From Pseudomonas mediterranea CFBP 5447 (GTDB lineage: Bacteria; Pseudomonadota; Gammaproteobacteria; Pseudomonadales; Pseudomonadaceae): a DNA stretch of 64,000 nt. Numbering within the stretch: position 1 is the stretch's first letter; each line of letters starts with the position of its first letter. The translations under genes were made by a program, and so were the position numbers. Below the pieces are notes generated by a model. It ran no database searches. It saw only the letters and a list, made by a program, of their open reading frames with translations, and was not told where the DNA came from. The stretch lies in assembly GCF_000774145.1 (NCBI RefSeq), contig NZ_KN322983.1:248001-312000 (forward strand), written 5' to 3'. Of this stretch, positions 48,988-57,700 are shown in pieces.

Positions 48988-49182
48988 TCAGGACTCTGTT
49001 GTCCCATGGGCGCGCTCGCTTTCCTCACGCTCCAGCTCGGCCTTGTAGCGGTAGGCCTCCGTCTCGGAGTGGAACATCCCCACCAGCAGATCTTGTTGGC
49101 GCACATCCCAGATCTGGATGCCTGCGGCAATGGCTTCGTGGGACATGTGGGCATCATCGCGTTCATTTACTTTCACAGTCAT
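48988..49182 (-). CDS. small hypothetical protein, 64 aa
   Basis: Starts MTVKVNERDDAHMSHEAIAA with GGAG eight bases upstream of the ATG; the frame is open 11 codons further but without a better site. The product is acidic at the C-terminus (KAELEREESERAH), with no signal peptide or membrane helix and a WDVRQQDLLVGMFHS core. Not recognised. The good ribosome site and codon use like the genome support it as real. Confidence 0.6.
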   Translation of the reverse strand: MTVKVNERDDAHMSHEAIAAGIQIWDVRQQDLLVGMFHSETEAYRYKAELEREESERAHGTTES

Positions 49183-49435
49183 CTTGCAAACTCCAATCTC
49201 TGTCATCTGCAGCAAGGCGTGTGCAGGACTTTGTTATAGGTTTGGATAGCCTGCTAAGTAAATGCCCTGGCCGGTTAAGAAGTTTTCATGAAAATCGCAA
49301 TAATCCTGGAGGCCAAGCAGGGCGCGGCGTTTGGTCGCATGGGTGGATTCATGAAAAAGGTTTCATGTGGCGGACACGAAACCACGGACGATGACCTGTG
49401 GGAGCGAGCCAGTGGGGATATTGGTGAACATCGGG
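49183..49435. other. intergenic region with a truncated REP
   Basis: No convincing gene. A short open frame from 49288 runs antisense into the DUF3108 gene and looks accidental. CTGTGGGAGCGAGCC at 49396-49410 is the left half of a REP whose partner arm is missing. Confidence 0.5.
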
Positions 49436-49464
49436 CAAAAAGAAGCCCCGCATCGGCGGGGCTT
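49436..49464 (-). terminator. terminator of the purMN-DUF3108 operon
   Basis: AAGCCCCGC/GCGGGGCTT (9-bp stem, 49443-49464) followed on the - strand by TTCTTTTT, 17 bases after the DUF3108 stop. Confidence 0.93.
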
Positions 49465-49481
49465 TCTGGTGTTCATGTCGA

Positions 49482-50195
49482 TCAGCTGCCTTTCACCGGC
49501 TTACCGTTGACCGTACCGTCCAGGAGCATGATGTTGTACTCCTTGCCGTCGGTCTCGACCTGTTGCAGGCGGACCAGCAGGTAGTCCCAGTCCTTGGCGA
49601 ACCAGAGCACGGTGGTGCGTTTGCTCTGTGTCGGATCGCGTACGCGTTCGACCTTGATCGCATCGATCTGGCCGGCCTTGGTGTCGACCTTTTCCGAGCC
49701 CAGCACGCGGAAGTCATAGGTATCGACTTCGCCGTCATCGACGACCTGATAGCTCATGCTCTTCTTGCCGGCCGCGACGTCGTGCTGCAGGGCCAGTTGA
49801 TAAGTGGATTTATCGACCATGCCACGGTTCAGCGGCAGCTTCACCGCGTCGCCGCGGTCGGTGCCGGTGACCATCTTCGTGCTCCAGTCGAAGTCCAGGT
49901 CGGCCTTCTTGGCCTTGCCCAGGCCACCGCGCTCGAAGTGGTAGGACTGCGGCAGCAGCGTGTCCTTGTCCAGGGTCAGGGTGCTTTCTTCCGTCAGGCT
50001 GGCGATCATCATCGACGCCTTGAAGCTCAGCTTCCAGGTGCCGTTGGCCTCCTTGGTCAGGCTGCGCTCGGCGGTGCCGCTCATGGGCAGCTGTTTCCAG
50101 TCGGCGGTGTAGCTGGCGGAGAACGGTTGAAGGTCTGAAGCCTGTGCCAGGGGCAAGGCAAGCAGAGCACAAGCGAAGAGCAGGGCGCGACGCAT
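49482..50195 (-). CDS. DUF3108 periplasmic protein
   Basis: A 237-residue exported protein: signal peptide MRRALLFACALLALPLAQAS, then a beta-rich domain with FSASYTADWKQLPMSGTAER and DYLLVRLQQVETDGKEY, the DUF3108 pattern. AGGAG eight bases before the ATG at 50195 fixes the start; the open frame above is the end of another frame. Eight bases after purN, so co-transcribed with purMN, a conserved arrangement in Pseudomonas. Function unknown. Confidence 0.88.
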   Translation of the reverse strand: MRRALLFACALLALPLAQASDLQPFSASYTADWKQLPMSGTAERSLTKEANGTWKLSFKASMMIASLTEESTLTLDKDTLLPQSYHFERGGLGKAKKADLDFDWSTKMVTGTDRGDAVKLPLNRGMVDKSTYQLALQHDVAAGKKSMSYQVVDDGEVDTYDFRVLGSEKVDTKAGQIDAIKVERVRDPTQSKRTTVLWFAKDWDYLLVRLQQVETDGKEYNIMLLDGTVNGKPVKGS

Positions 50196-50203
50196 AAAAT
50201 CTC

Positions 50204-50854
50204 CTAGTGTCGAATCAAATGGCCGCTGGCGGCGAGTAACTGGCCGTCCAGTGAGGCACCACGATCGTCGAGGGTGAGCCGTCCTTCGGCAAACCAACGC
50301 ACGGCCATCGGGTAGATCTGGTGTTCCCGGGCGTGAACCCGTTGTGCCAGGCTTTGCGGCGTGTCGTGCAACTCTACCGGTATTACTGCCTGTACGACCA
50401 GTGGTCCGCCATCGAGTTCCTCGGTGACAAAGTGCACGGAGCAGCCGTGCTCAGTGTCTCCGGCCTCCAGCACGCGCTGGTGAGTGTGTAACCCTTTGTA
50501 TTTGGGCAGCAGCGAGGGGTGGATATTGAACAGGCGGCCCTGGTAGTGGCGCACGAAGCCGGCACTGAGGATGCGCATGAAGCCGGCCAGGACCACCAGG
50601 TGGGGATTGAAGGCGTCGATCTGTTCGATCAGCGCGGCGTCGAAGGCTTCGCGGCCGTCGAACGCCTTGTGATCCAGGACGCGGGTGTCGATACCCGCGT
50701 CCTTGGCACGTTGCAGGCCGTAGGCATCGGCACGGTTGGAAATCACCGCGCGGATGCGGACCGGGCTGTCACCGGTCCGCGTGCTGTCGATCAGCGCCTG
50801 CAAGTTACTGCCGGTGCCGGACAGCAGCACCACGACGTCACAGGTTGCAGGCAT
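50204..50854 (-). CDS. purN: phosphoribosylglycinamide formyltransferase
   Basis: A 216-residue folate-dependent enzyme adding the formyl group to GAR in purine synthesis. VVVLLSGTGSNLQALID binds phosphate; the catalytic Asn-His-Asp are in FNIHPSLLPKYKG and the GCSVHFVTEELDGG loop. CAGGAAAA at 50856-50863 directly before the ATG at 50854 favours MPATCDVV; an ATG four codons earlier overlaps the purM stop. Confidence 0.95.
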   Translation of the reverse strand: MPATCDVVVLLSGTGSNLQALIDSTRTGDSPVRIRAVISNRADAYGLQRAKDAGIDTRVLDHKAFDGREAFDAALIEQIDAFNPHLVVLAGFMRILSAGFVRHYQGRLFNIHPSLLPKYKGLHTHQRVLEAGDTEHGCSVHFVTEELDGGPLVVQAVIPVELHDTPQSLAQRVHAREHQIYPMAVRWFAEGRLTLDDRGASLDGQLLAASGHLIRH

Positions 50855-50865
50855 GTTTTCCTGCA

Positions 50866-51924
50866 TCAGTGAGCCTTGAGGTTTTTCAGCTCGACCTGGG
50901 CAGCGCCTTCGGCCGCGGTTGCGATCTGGCCGATGACCCAAGGCTGCTCGCCGGCTTCACGCAGTACGTTCAGGGCCGTTTCGACGTGCTCTTGGGCCAC
51001 GCAGATCACCATGCCCACGCCGCAGTTCAGCACGCGGTGCATTTCGGTTTCGTCGACGTTGCCTTTCTCTTGCAGCCAGTCGAACACCGCCGGACGGGTC
51101 CAGCTCGCCACGTCGACCACCGCTTGGGCGCCTTTTGGCAGGACCCGCGGGATGTTGTCCAGCAGGCCGCCGCCGGTGATGTGGGCCATGGCCTTGACGG
51201 CACCGGTGTCCTTGATCAGCTTGAGCAGCGGCTTGACGTAGATGCGGGTCGGGGCCATCAGCAGATCGGTCAGAGGCTTGCCGTCGAGCTGGATGTTTTC
51301 GATGTCGGCACCGGACACTTCGATGATCTTGCGGATCAGCGAGTAGCCGTTGGAGTGCGGGCCGGAAGACGGCAGGGCGAGCAGGGCATCGCCGGTGGCG
51401 ACTTTCGAGCCGTCGATGATCTCGGCCTTTTCCACGACGCCGACGCAGAAACCGGCCAGGTCGTAGTCTTCGCCTTCGTACATGCCTGGCATCTCAGCGG
51501 TTTCGCCGCCGACCAGGGAGCAACCGGACAATTCGCAGCCGGCACCGATGCCGGTCACGACCTGGGCGGCGGTGTCGACGTTCAGCTTGCCGGTGGCGTA
51601 GTAGTCGAGGAAGAACAACGGCTCGGCGCCGCAGACCACCAGGTCGTTCACGCACATGGCTACCAGGTCGATGCCGATGCTGTCGTGTTTGTTCAGGTTC
51701 AGCGCCAGGCGCAGCTTGGTGCCCACGCCGTCGGTGCCCGAGACCAGCACCGGTTGCTTGTAGCCGGCCGGGATCTCGCAGAGGGCGCCGAAACCGCCCA
51801 GGCCGCCCATGACTTCCGGGCGCGCAGTGCGCTTGGCGACGCTCTTGATGCGTTCGACCAATGCTTCACCGGCGTCGATGTCTACACCGGCGTCCTTGTA
51901 GCTCAGGGAGGGTTGCTTGCTCAT
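50866..51924 (-). CDS. purM: phosphoribosylformylglycinamidine cyclo-ligase (AIR synthetase)
   Basis: A 352-residue enzyme closing the imidazole ring of AIR with ATP. The motif [27 protein letters not shown] and [11 protein letters not shown] are hallmark. First gene of the purM-purN-DUF3108 operon; the next ORF begins within or just after its stop. Confidence 0.97.
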   Translation of the reverse strand: MSKQPSLSYKDAGVDIDAGEALVERIKSVAKRTARPEVMGGLGGFGALCEIPAGYKQPVLVSGTDGVGTKLRLALNLNKHDSIGIDLVAMCVNDLVVCGAEPLFFLDYYATGKLNVDTAAQVVTGIGAGCELSGCSLVGGETAEMPGMYEGEDYDLAGFCVGVVEKAEIIDGSKVATGDALLALPSSGPHSNGYSLIRKIIEVSGADIENIQLDGKPLTDLLMAPTRIYVKPLLKLIKDTGAVKAMAHITGGGLLDNIPRVLPKGAQAVVDVASWTRPAVFDWLQEKGNVDETEMHRVLNCGVGMVICVAQEHVETALNVLREAGEQPWVIGQIATAAEGAAQVELKNLKAH

Positions 51925-52290
51925 GATCCAGGCCTTTAGGGGGGATTTCTGGGTAACGACCGATCGCCGGGGCCATTGAATAACCGTTGTACGAATTATT
52001 CCGGGTGCCCGGCCATTGCCGGTCTGCGAAGGCGCGCGATTTTATCAGGCTTGTGGGGCAGCGGCCATCCTCGCGCCGACGGGCAGGGACATATCCGAGG
52101 AAAAAAACCGATATTTCTTCTGTTGGTGCTGCGCGGTGCGCCTGTATAAGGTGTAGCGGTAACCGGCTATGGTTACGCGGTGCGAAACTTCCATCGGGTG
52201 TGTGAATGTTTTGCCAGGTGCTGTGGTCACAGCCATGCTCGATTTTTCTTCACACGGCTTGTTCCAGTCGTCTATGTCCGGGAATCTTCC
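51925..52290. other. divergent purM / DUF2066 spacer
   Basis: Holds promoters in both directions. GTAACC-GGCTAT-GGTTAC at 52159-52176 is a 6-bp inverted repeat that could be an operator. A frame open from 52180 into the DUF2066 gene has no ribosome site and no signal peptide. No RNA gene is seen. Confidence 0.4.
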
Positions 52291-53349
52291 ATGCGTTTGT
52301 TCAAATTCTTGTCCGTGGGCTGCCTGTCGCTGATCAGCCTGGCGAGCCAGGCCGAAACCCTCAGTGGTCTCTATCAAGTGCTCGAGCCGGTGAGCAGCCA
52401 GACGCCGGATGAGCGCAACCAGGCGACCCTGCGTGCACTCGATACGCTCGTGCTGCGCCTGACCGGCGACGCCAAGGCCGCCCAGAATCCGGGGCTGGCG
52501 GCAATCCGCAAGGACCCGCAGCAGATCATTCTGCAATATGGCTACGACGCCGGCCCGCCGGAAAGCCTCAAGGTCGACTTCGATCCGACGAGCACTGATC
52601 GGGCCTTGCGTTCGGCCGGGCTGTCGCTGTGGGGCGTGAACCGGCCGTCGATCCTGGGCTGGTGGCTCAACGACTCAGCCGAAGGCTCCAGCCTGGTGGG
52701 CGATGGCCAGGCCAGTGCCACGCCGTTGCGCCGCGCTGCCCAGCACCGGGGCTTGGCGCTGCATTTGCCGTTGGCGGACTTGAGCGAGCAGATCGTGGCC
52801 ACCGCGCCGAACCTGGAAGGCAGCGATCCGGCGCCGTTGCGCGATGCCTCGGAGCGATACGCGGCGGACGCCTTGCTGGCGGTCCACGCCAAGGAAGAGG
52901 GTGGCCAGTGGCGCGGAACCTGGCGCCTGTGGCTGGGCGACCAGCGCGAGCAGGGCACTGCCCAGGGCGCCGATCAGGCTGCGCTGGCCGATGCGGTGAT
53001 GCTGGCAGTGAGTCAGCGCCTGGCGCCGCGCTTCGTGGCCAAGCCGGGCGTGGCCACCGAGCAGTCACTGGAAGTGCAGGGCATGAATCTCGAGCGTTAT
53101 GCCGCCCTTGGGCGTTTGCTTGAGCCGTTCGGTGGGCAGGTGCAGCGGGTCGAGGGTGATCGGATCATCTATCGGGTCAACGGCAGCGCGGAGCAACTGA
53201 AGGCGCAACTGGCCCTGGCGAAATTGCAGGAAATTCCCGCCGGTGAGGCGATGGCCCCGGTGCCCGCGGTTCCACCGGCTGCCGATGGAACGGCTCCGGC
53301 AGCAGCACCGGCGCCCGCGCCGACGGCCAGCCTGCGGTTTCGCTGGTAG
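52291..53349 (+). CDS. DUF2066 exported protein
   Basis: A 352-residue protein with signal peptide MRLFKFLSVGCLSLISLAS (cut after QA). The mature sequence, ETLSGLYQVLEPVSSQTPDERNQ through GYDAGPPESLKVDFD and WWLNDSAEGS, matches DUF2066. A Pro/Ala-rich tail (about 315-346) ends in SLRFRW, which looks like a terminal beta strand. The ATG at 52291 is used because only it yields a signal peptide. Function unknown; followed 32 nt later by a permease gene. Confidence 0.88.
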   Translation: MRLFKFLSVGCLSLISLASQAETLSGLYQVLEPVSSQTPDERNQATLRALDTLVLRLTGDAKAAQNPGLAAIRKDPQQIILQYGYDAGPPESLKVDFDPTSTDRALRSAGLSLWGVNRPSILGWWLNDSAEGSSLVGDGQASATPLRRAAQHRGLALHLPLADLSEQIVATAPNLEGSDPAPLRDASERYAADALLAVHAKEEGGQWRGTWRLWLGDQREQGTAQGADQAALADAVMLAVSQRLAPRFVAKPGVATEQSLEVQGMNLERYAALGRLLEPFGGQVQRVEGDRIIYRVNGSAEQLKAQLALAKLQEIPAGEAMAPVPAVPPAADGTAPAAAPAPAPTASLRFRW

Positions 53350-53381
53350 GTTTTCTTTCTTTATATAGCTGGGAGTGGTTC

Positions 53382-54455
53382 ATGGGCGATACGCGGCGTT
53401 GGTTCTGGTTGGGCGGGGTTGCCCTGCTGTTCGCGTTTATCTATTTGCTGCATCCGATTCTGACGCCGTTCCTGGTTGCGCTGCTGTTGGCTTACCTGTT
53501 TGACCCGGTGGTGGATCGCCTGGAAAAGCTCGGCCTGTCGAGAACCTGGGGCGTGGTGGCGGTATTTGCCCTGTTCACCTTGATTGTCAGCGCCCTGTTG
53601 CTGGTGTTGATACCGATGCTCGCCAAGCAGTTGGTGCGTCTGTACGAGCTGGCGCCGCAGATGCTCGATTGGTTGCAGCACACGGCGGTGCCGTGGGTGC
53701 AGTCGAAGCTGGGCTTGGCGGACGGTTTCTGGAAGTTCGACAAGGTCAAGGCGGCCATCAGCGCCCACATGGGCCAGACCACCGACATCGTCGGCGTCGT
53801 GCTGAGCCAGGCCACCGCCTCGGGCCTGGCGCTGATCGGCTGGCTGGCCAACCTGGTGCTGATTCCGGTCGTGAGTTTCTACCTGCTGCGGGACTGGGAC
53901 CTGATGATGGCCAAGATCCGCAGCCTGCTGCCCCGGCACCGCGAAGAGCGCATCATGACCTTGGCTGGCGAATGCCACGAAGTGCTGGGTGCCTTTGTGC
54001 GCGGGCAGTTGCTGGTGATGGTGGCGCTGGGCTTCATCTATGCGGCGGGGCTGATGCTGGTGGGGCTGGAGCTGGGACTCTTGATCGGCATGATCGCCGG
54101 GTTGGCCGCCATCGTTCCGTACATGGGATTCGTGATCGGTATTGGCGCGGCATTGATCGCTGGGTTGTTCCAGTTTGGTGGCGATCTCTATCCCATGGTC
54201 GGCATCGTGGCGGTGTTCATGGTCGGCCAGGCCCTGGAGGGCATGGTGCTGACACCGTTGCTGGTGGGGGATCGCATCGGCCTGCATCCGGTGGCGGTGA
54301 TCTTCGCGATCCTGGCGGGCGGCGAGTTGTTCGGTTTCACCGGGATCCTGCTGGCGCTGCCGGTGGCAGCGGTGATCATGGTGCTGGTGCGTCATGTACA
54401 TGACCTGTACAAGGATTCGGATATCTACAGCGGCGTCGAAGACCCCGAGCTGTAG
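53382..54455 (+). CDS. AI-2E family transporter (PerM-like)
   Basis: A 357-residue polytopic membrane protein with about eight helices: two N-terminal hairpins (RWFWLGGVALLFAFIYLL), a long amphipathic periplasmic section, then VVSFYLLRDWD and GLAAIVPYMGFVIG, the family signature. Members include TqsA and PerM; the transported solute is not known and autoinducer export should not be assumed. Translated from ATG 53382 after GGGAG. Confidence 0.9.
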   Translation: MGDTRRWFWLGGVALLFAFIYLLHPILTPFLVALLLAYLFDPVVDRLEKLGLSRTWGVVAVFALFTLIVSALLLVLIPMLAKQLVRLYELAPQMLDWLQHTAVPWVQSKLGLADGFWKFDKVKAAISAHMGQTTDIVGVVLSQATASGLALIGWLANLVLIPVVSFYLLRDWDLMMAKIRSLLPRHREERIMTLAGECHEVLGAFVRGQLLVMVALGFIYAAGLMLVGLELGLLIGMIAGLAAIVPYMGFVIGIGAALIAGLFQFGGDLYPMVGIVAVFMVGQALEGMVLTPLLVGDRIGLHPVAVIFAILAGGELFGFTGILLALPVAAVIMVLVRHVHDLYKDSDIYSGVEDPEL

Positions 54456-54634
54456 GCCGGTGGCAGCGTGAGGCGTGTCCTGGCGCCAGGGAAATGCTCG
54501 TCCCACTGTCCTGGCGCTGCAAACCTTTGATTTTGCTCGTGGTCCGGCGCATTGTGCGGTCCGCGCCACGGGTATAGACTTTGCAAACTTTACACAGAGG
54601 CCACTCACGGTTCCTTTGGAGCTGTCCAGCCAGC

Positions 54635-55339
54635 ATGAAACCGATTCAGCTGCCCCTAGGTGTGCGTCTGCGTGACGACGCCACCTTCATCAACTACTAC
54701 CCAGGCGCCAATGCCGCTGCACTCGGCTATGTCGAGCGGCTTTGCGAAGCCGACGCCGGCTGGACCGAGAGTCTGATCTATCTGTGGGGCAAGGACGGGG
54801 TAGGGCGTACGCATCTGTTACAGGCGGCTTGCCTGCGGTTCGAGCAACTGGGTGAGCCTGCCGTGTACCTGCCATTGGCCGAGTTGCTGGATCGCGGGGT
54901 CGAGATCCTGGATAACCTCGAACAATATGAGCTGGTCTGTCTGGACGACCTCCAGGCCGTGGCCGGCAAGGCTGATTGGGAAGAGGCGCTGTTCCATCTG
55001 TTCAATCGGCTGCGCGACAGCGGTCGGCGCTTGCTGATCGCCGCATCGACGTCGCCGCGGGAGCTGCCGGTGAAACTGGCGGATCTCAAGTCCCGCCTTA
55101 CCCTGGCGTTGATCTTCCAGATGCGGCCGCTGTCCGATGAAGACAAACTCCGTGCCTTGCAGTTGCGCGCCTCTCGACGTGGCTTGCACCTGACCGATGA
55201 GGTCGGGCACTTCATCCTCACTCGTGGCACCCGCAGCATGAGCGCGCTGTTCGAATTGCTCGAACGCCTCGACCAGGCTTCCCTTCAAGCCCAGCGCAAG
55301 CTGACTATTCCTTTTTTGAAAGAAACCCTGGGCTGGTAG
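54635..55339 (+). CDS. hda: DnaA regulatory inactivator
   Basis: A 234-residue AAA+ protein homologous to domain III of DnaA. MKPIQLPLGVRLRDDATF begins the clamp-binding segment (QLPLGVRL), Walker A is GKDGVGRTH near residue 52, Walker B LVCLDDLQAV, sensor regions follow. With the sliding clamp it promotes hydrolysis of DnaA-ATP. The start at 54635 matches homologues although GGAG is 13 bases upstream. Family length is normal. Confidence 0.94.
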   Translation: MKPIQLPLGVRLRDDATFINYYPGANAAALGYVERLCEADAGWTESLIYLWGKDGVGRTHLLQAACLRFEQLGEPAVYLPLAELLDRGVEILDNLEQYELVCLDDLQAVAGKADWEEALFHLFNRLRDSGRRLLIAASTSPRELPVKLADLKSRLTLALIFQMRPLSDEDKLRALQLRASRRGLHLTDEVGHFILTRGTRSMSALFELLERLDQASLQAQRKLTIPFLKETLGW

Positions 55340-55551
55340 AACCGTTGTCGGTAGTGGCTTCTGGCCTTGTCCGGACACAGCGAAACCCGCGGTCCTGCTG
55401 GGCGGCAGGCCACGTGACTTTCAAAATGGGCTTAAGCGCTTAGATGTAGACGGAAAACCGGGAAGTCACATTTTCATCGATTGAATTTGCAAATGAAGTC
55501 GATAGAAGGCATAGTCTCGCGATCTTTACTACTTCAGCCACGGTCGTGCCC
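55340..55551. other. hda / NlpC spacer
   Basis: Contains a 10-bp palindrome ATTTGCAAAT at 55485-55494, about 57 nt before the lipoprotein ATG. No gene and no clear terminator for hda. Confidence 0.35.
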
Positions 55552-56178
55552 ATGCTCAATCGCTTCGCACCCCTCGTGCCTCTCGCACTCGTTACCCTGC
55601 TGTTCGGTTGCGCTGCCCACTCCCCAGTGTCCCAGCAAGTACAACAACCACAGGTTCAGAACACCGTTACCGCCCAGTCTTCCTCCGTCTCCTTCCAGGA
55701 AGAAATGGCCAACGACAAAGAGCTGGCAGCCTTCGCCGGCAACAAGCCTTACCAGCTTCCGGTGCTGGCCGACAGCATCCTGGAACGCGGCATGTCGTTG
55801 ATCGGCACCCGTTACCGTTTTGGTGGCACCTCTGAAGCCGGCTTCGATTGCAGCGGTTTCATCGGCTACCTGTTCCGTGAAGAGGCCGGCATGAGCTTGC
55901 CACGCTCCACGCGGGAAATGATCAACGTGAACGCCCCCCTGGTGGCACGTAATCAGCTGGAGCCCGGTGACCTGCTGTTCTTCAGCACCAGCGGTCGTCG
56001 CGGACGCGTCAGCCACGCCGGTATCTACCTGGGCGACAACCAGTTCATCCATTCCAGCAGCCGCCGTAGCGGTGGTGTGCGGATCGACAGCCTGGGTGAC
56101 ACCTACTGGAACAAGACTTTCATCGAAGCCAAGCGCGCCCTCGCCATGGCTCCGACCGTGGTCACCGCTCGCAAGTAA
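55552..56178 (+). CDS. NlpC/P60 family lipoprotein 1
   Basis: A 208-residue outer-membrane lipoprotein with lipobox LLFGC (MLNRFAPLVPLALVTLLFGC). The C-terminal NlpC/P60 cysteine peptidase domain has Cys100 (FDCSGF), His155 (SHAGIYLG) and His167 as catalytic triad, so it probably cleaves peptide stems of peptidoglycan, as MepS/Spr does. A GTG two codons upstream is an alternative start. It has its own terminator and a paralogue directly downstream. Confidence 0.92.
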   Translation: MLNRFAPLVPLALVTLLFGCAAHSPVSQQVQQPQVQNTVTAQSSSVSFQEEMANDKELAAFAGNKPYQLPVLADSILERGMSLIGTRYRFGGTSEAGFDCSGFIGYLFREEAGMSLPRSTREMINVNAPLVARNQLEPGDLLFFSTSGRRGRVSHAGIYLGDNQFIHSSSRRSGGVRIDSLGDTYWNKTFIEAKRALAMAPTVVTARK

Positions 56179-56261
56179 GCGCACAGTTTGTAAGGCAAAC
56201 TTAAAGTCTTACTTGAAGTTTGCCTCATAGCCGCTAGAATCCTTGATCATTGATTGATGGC

Positions 56262-56296
56262 AATCCGCCTGCGTACTCCGCAGGCGGATTTGTTTT
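56262..56296 (+). terminator. intrinsic terminator after NlpC/P60 gene 1
   Basis: AATCCGCCTGCG and CGCAGGCGGATT form a perfect 12-bp stem with a 5-nt loop, followed by TGTTTT. Confidence 0.92.
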
Positions 56297-56343
56297 CATG
56301 TCCACGGCAGAAAAGCCGCATCCAGATCAGGATTGTTCTGCAT

Positions 56344-56877
56344 ATGTCGACGTCGGCCCGCCTCGCTCTCATCTGCCTTGTCGCACTGCTCAGCGCGTGC
56401 GCAAGCCGTACGCCACCACCCGCACCAGTGCGGGCTCCCGTGGTCTTTGCACCCGCGCAACCCTTGTCGCCGGCCGCCGAAGATGTGCTCTTCCGGGCGT
56501 TGGGCCTGGTTGGGACGCCCTACCGCTGGGGCGGCAATACGCCGGATTCGGGTTTCGATTGCAGCGGCCTGATCGGTTACGTCTACCGTGATGCCGCCGG
56601 TATTTCCCTGCCACGTTCGACCCGCGAGATGATCGGCATGCGCGCCCCGGATGTCGGCAAGGATGCACTGCAAAGCGGTGACCTGATTTTCTTCGCCACC
56701 AACGGTGGCTCCCAGGTCAGCCATGCGGGGATCTACGTCGGTGAGGGGCGCTTCGTTCATGCGCCGGCCACCGGCGGCACGGTCAAGCTCGACAGCTTGT
56801 CCAAGGCCTATTGGCAGAAAGCCTATCTGAGCGCCAAGCGGGTGCTGCAACCGGAGCGCCTGGCGCGTTATCCCTGA
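56344..56877 (+). CDS. NlpC/P60 family lipoprotein 2
   Basis: A 177-residue lipoprotein (MSTSARLALICLVALLSAC, lipobox LLSAC) with Pro-rich linker and NlpC/P60 domain: Cys73 (FDCSGL), His127 (SHAGIYVG), His139. It shares LPRSTREMI and DLIFFAT with the upstream copy, so the two arose by duplication. The ATG at 56344 is preferred because only it gives a lipoprotein signal. Followed after 15 nt by the methyltransferase gene. Confidence 0.92.
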   Translation: MSTSARLALICLVALLSACASRTPPPAPVRAPVVFAPAQPLSPAAEDVLFRALGLVGTPYRWGGNTPDSGFDCSGLIGYVYRDAAGISLPRSTREMIGMRAPDVGKDALQSGDLIFFATNGGSQVSHAGIYVGEGRFVHAPATGGTVKLDSLSKAYWQKAYLSAKRVLQPERLARYP

Positions 56878-56892
56878 TTCGCGGAGGTTGTC

Positions 56893-57555
56893 ATGACCGC
56901 TCGCACCCTCAATCTCGATGATGCCCTTTACCAGTATCTGCTGGACGTTTCCCTGCGGGAGACGCCCTTGCAGCGACGTTTGCGGGACGAGACCCAGGCG
57001 CTGCCCATGGCGCGCTGGCAGATAGCGCCCGAGCAGGGGCAGTTTCTCGCATTGCTGGTGAAGCTCACCGGCGCCCGACGCTTGCTGGAAGTCGGTACGT
57101 TCACGGGCTACAGCGCGTTGTGCCTGGCCTCCGCCTTGCCGCAGGATGGTTCGTTGATCTGTTGCGATATTCCCGGCGACTACAACGCCGTGGCGCTGCG
57201 ATATTGGCGCGAAGCCGGGCTGGCCGAGCGGATCGAGCTGCGCCTGGCGCCGGCCCTGGAAACCCTCGACGACCTTGAGCGCCAAGGGCAGGGCGGCACG
57301 TTCGACCTGATCTTTATCGATGCCGACAAGGCCAACTACCCGGCTTACCTGGAGCGTGCGCTACGGTTGCTGCGCGGCGGTGGGCTGGTGATGTTCGATA
57401 ACACGTTGTGGAGCGGCCGGGTGCTGGAAGCCCAGCCCGAGAGCGAGGACACCCGCGCCATCCAGGCACTGAACCGCGCGTTGAAGGATGATTTGCGGGT
57501 GGATTTGTCACTGTTGCCGCTGGGGGATGGGTTGACCTTGTGTCGCAAGCTCTAA
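56893..57555 (+). CDS. O-methyltransferase, family 3 (CCoAMT-like)
   Basis: A 220-residue SAM enzyme. LLEVGTFTGYSALCLASALP is motif I, DIPGDYN binds the ribose, and FIDADKANYPAYLE holds the metal/catalytic Asp and Lys typical of divalent-cation-dependent catechol O-methyltransferases. GGAGG seven bases before the ATG. Substrate not predictable. Confidence 0.9.
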   Translation: MTARTLNLDDALYQYLLDVSLRETPLQRRLRDETQALPMARWQIAPEQGQFLALLVKLTGARRLLEVGTFTGYSALCLASALPQDGSLICCDIPGDYNAVALRYWREAGLAERIELRLAPALETLDDLERQGQGGTFDLIFIDADKANYPAYLERALRLLRGGGLVMFDNTLWSGRVLEAQPESEDTRAIQALNRALKDDLRVDLSLLPLGDGLTLCRKL

Positions 57556-57581
57556 AGCTTGTTTCAAGCGGTGAGGGCTCT

Positions 57582-57675
57582 TGTGGCGAGGGAGCTCGCT
57601 CCCGCTGGGCTGCGTAGCAGCCCCCAAAAAGCAGGGCCGCTTCGCGCCCCAGCGGGAGCAAGCTCCCTCGCCACA
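57582..57675. repeat. REPIN-like palindrome, variant family
   Basis: TGTGGCGAGGGAGCTCGCTC and a near complement (57648-57675) bracket 38 nt of GC-rich spacer. The core GCGAGGGAGC differs from the GCGAGCAGGC family in the rest of the window, so a second REP subgroup is present. It lies between convergent genes. Confidence 0.85.
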
Positions 57676-57700
57676 GGATGTCCACCGGTCCTAGGCGGAT

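Noticed and set aside
49288..49584. 98-codon open frame on the + strand
   Set aside because: It crosses a truncated REP and a terminator and runs antisense into the DUF3108 gene.
53382..54455. Quorum-sensing autoinducer-2 exporter
   Set aside because: The family name is historical; membership does not show AI-2 transport and no lux-type genes are nearby.
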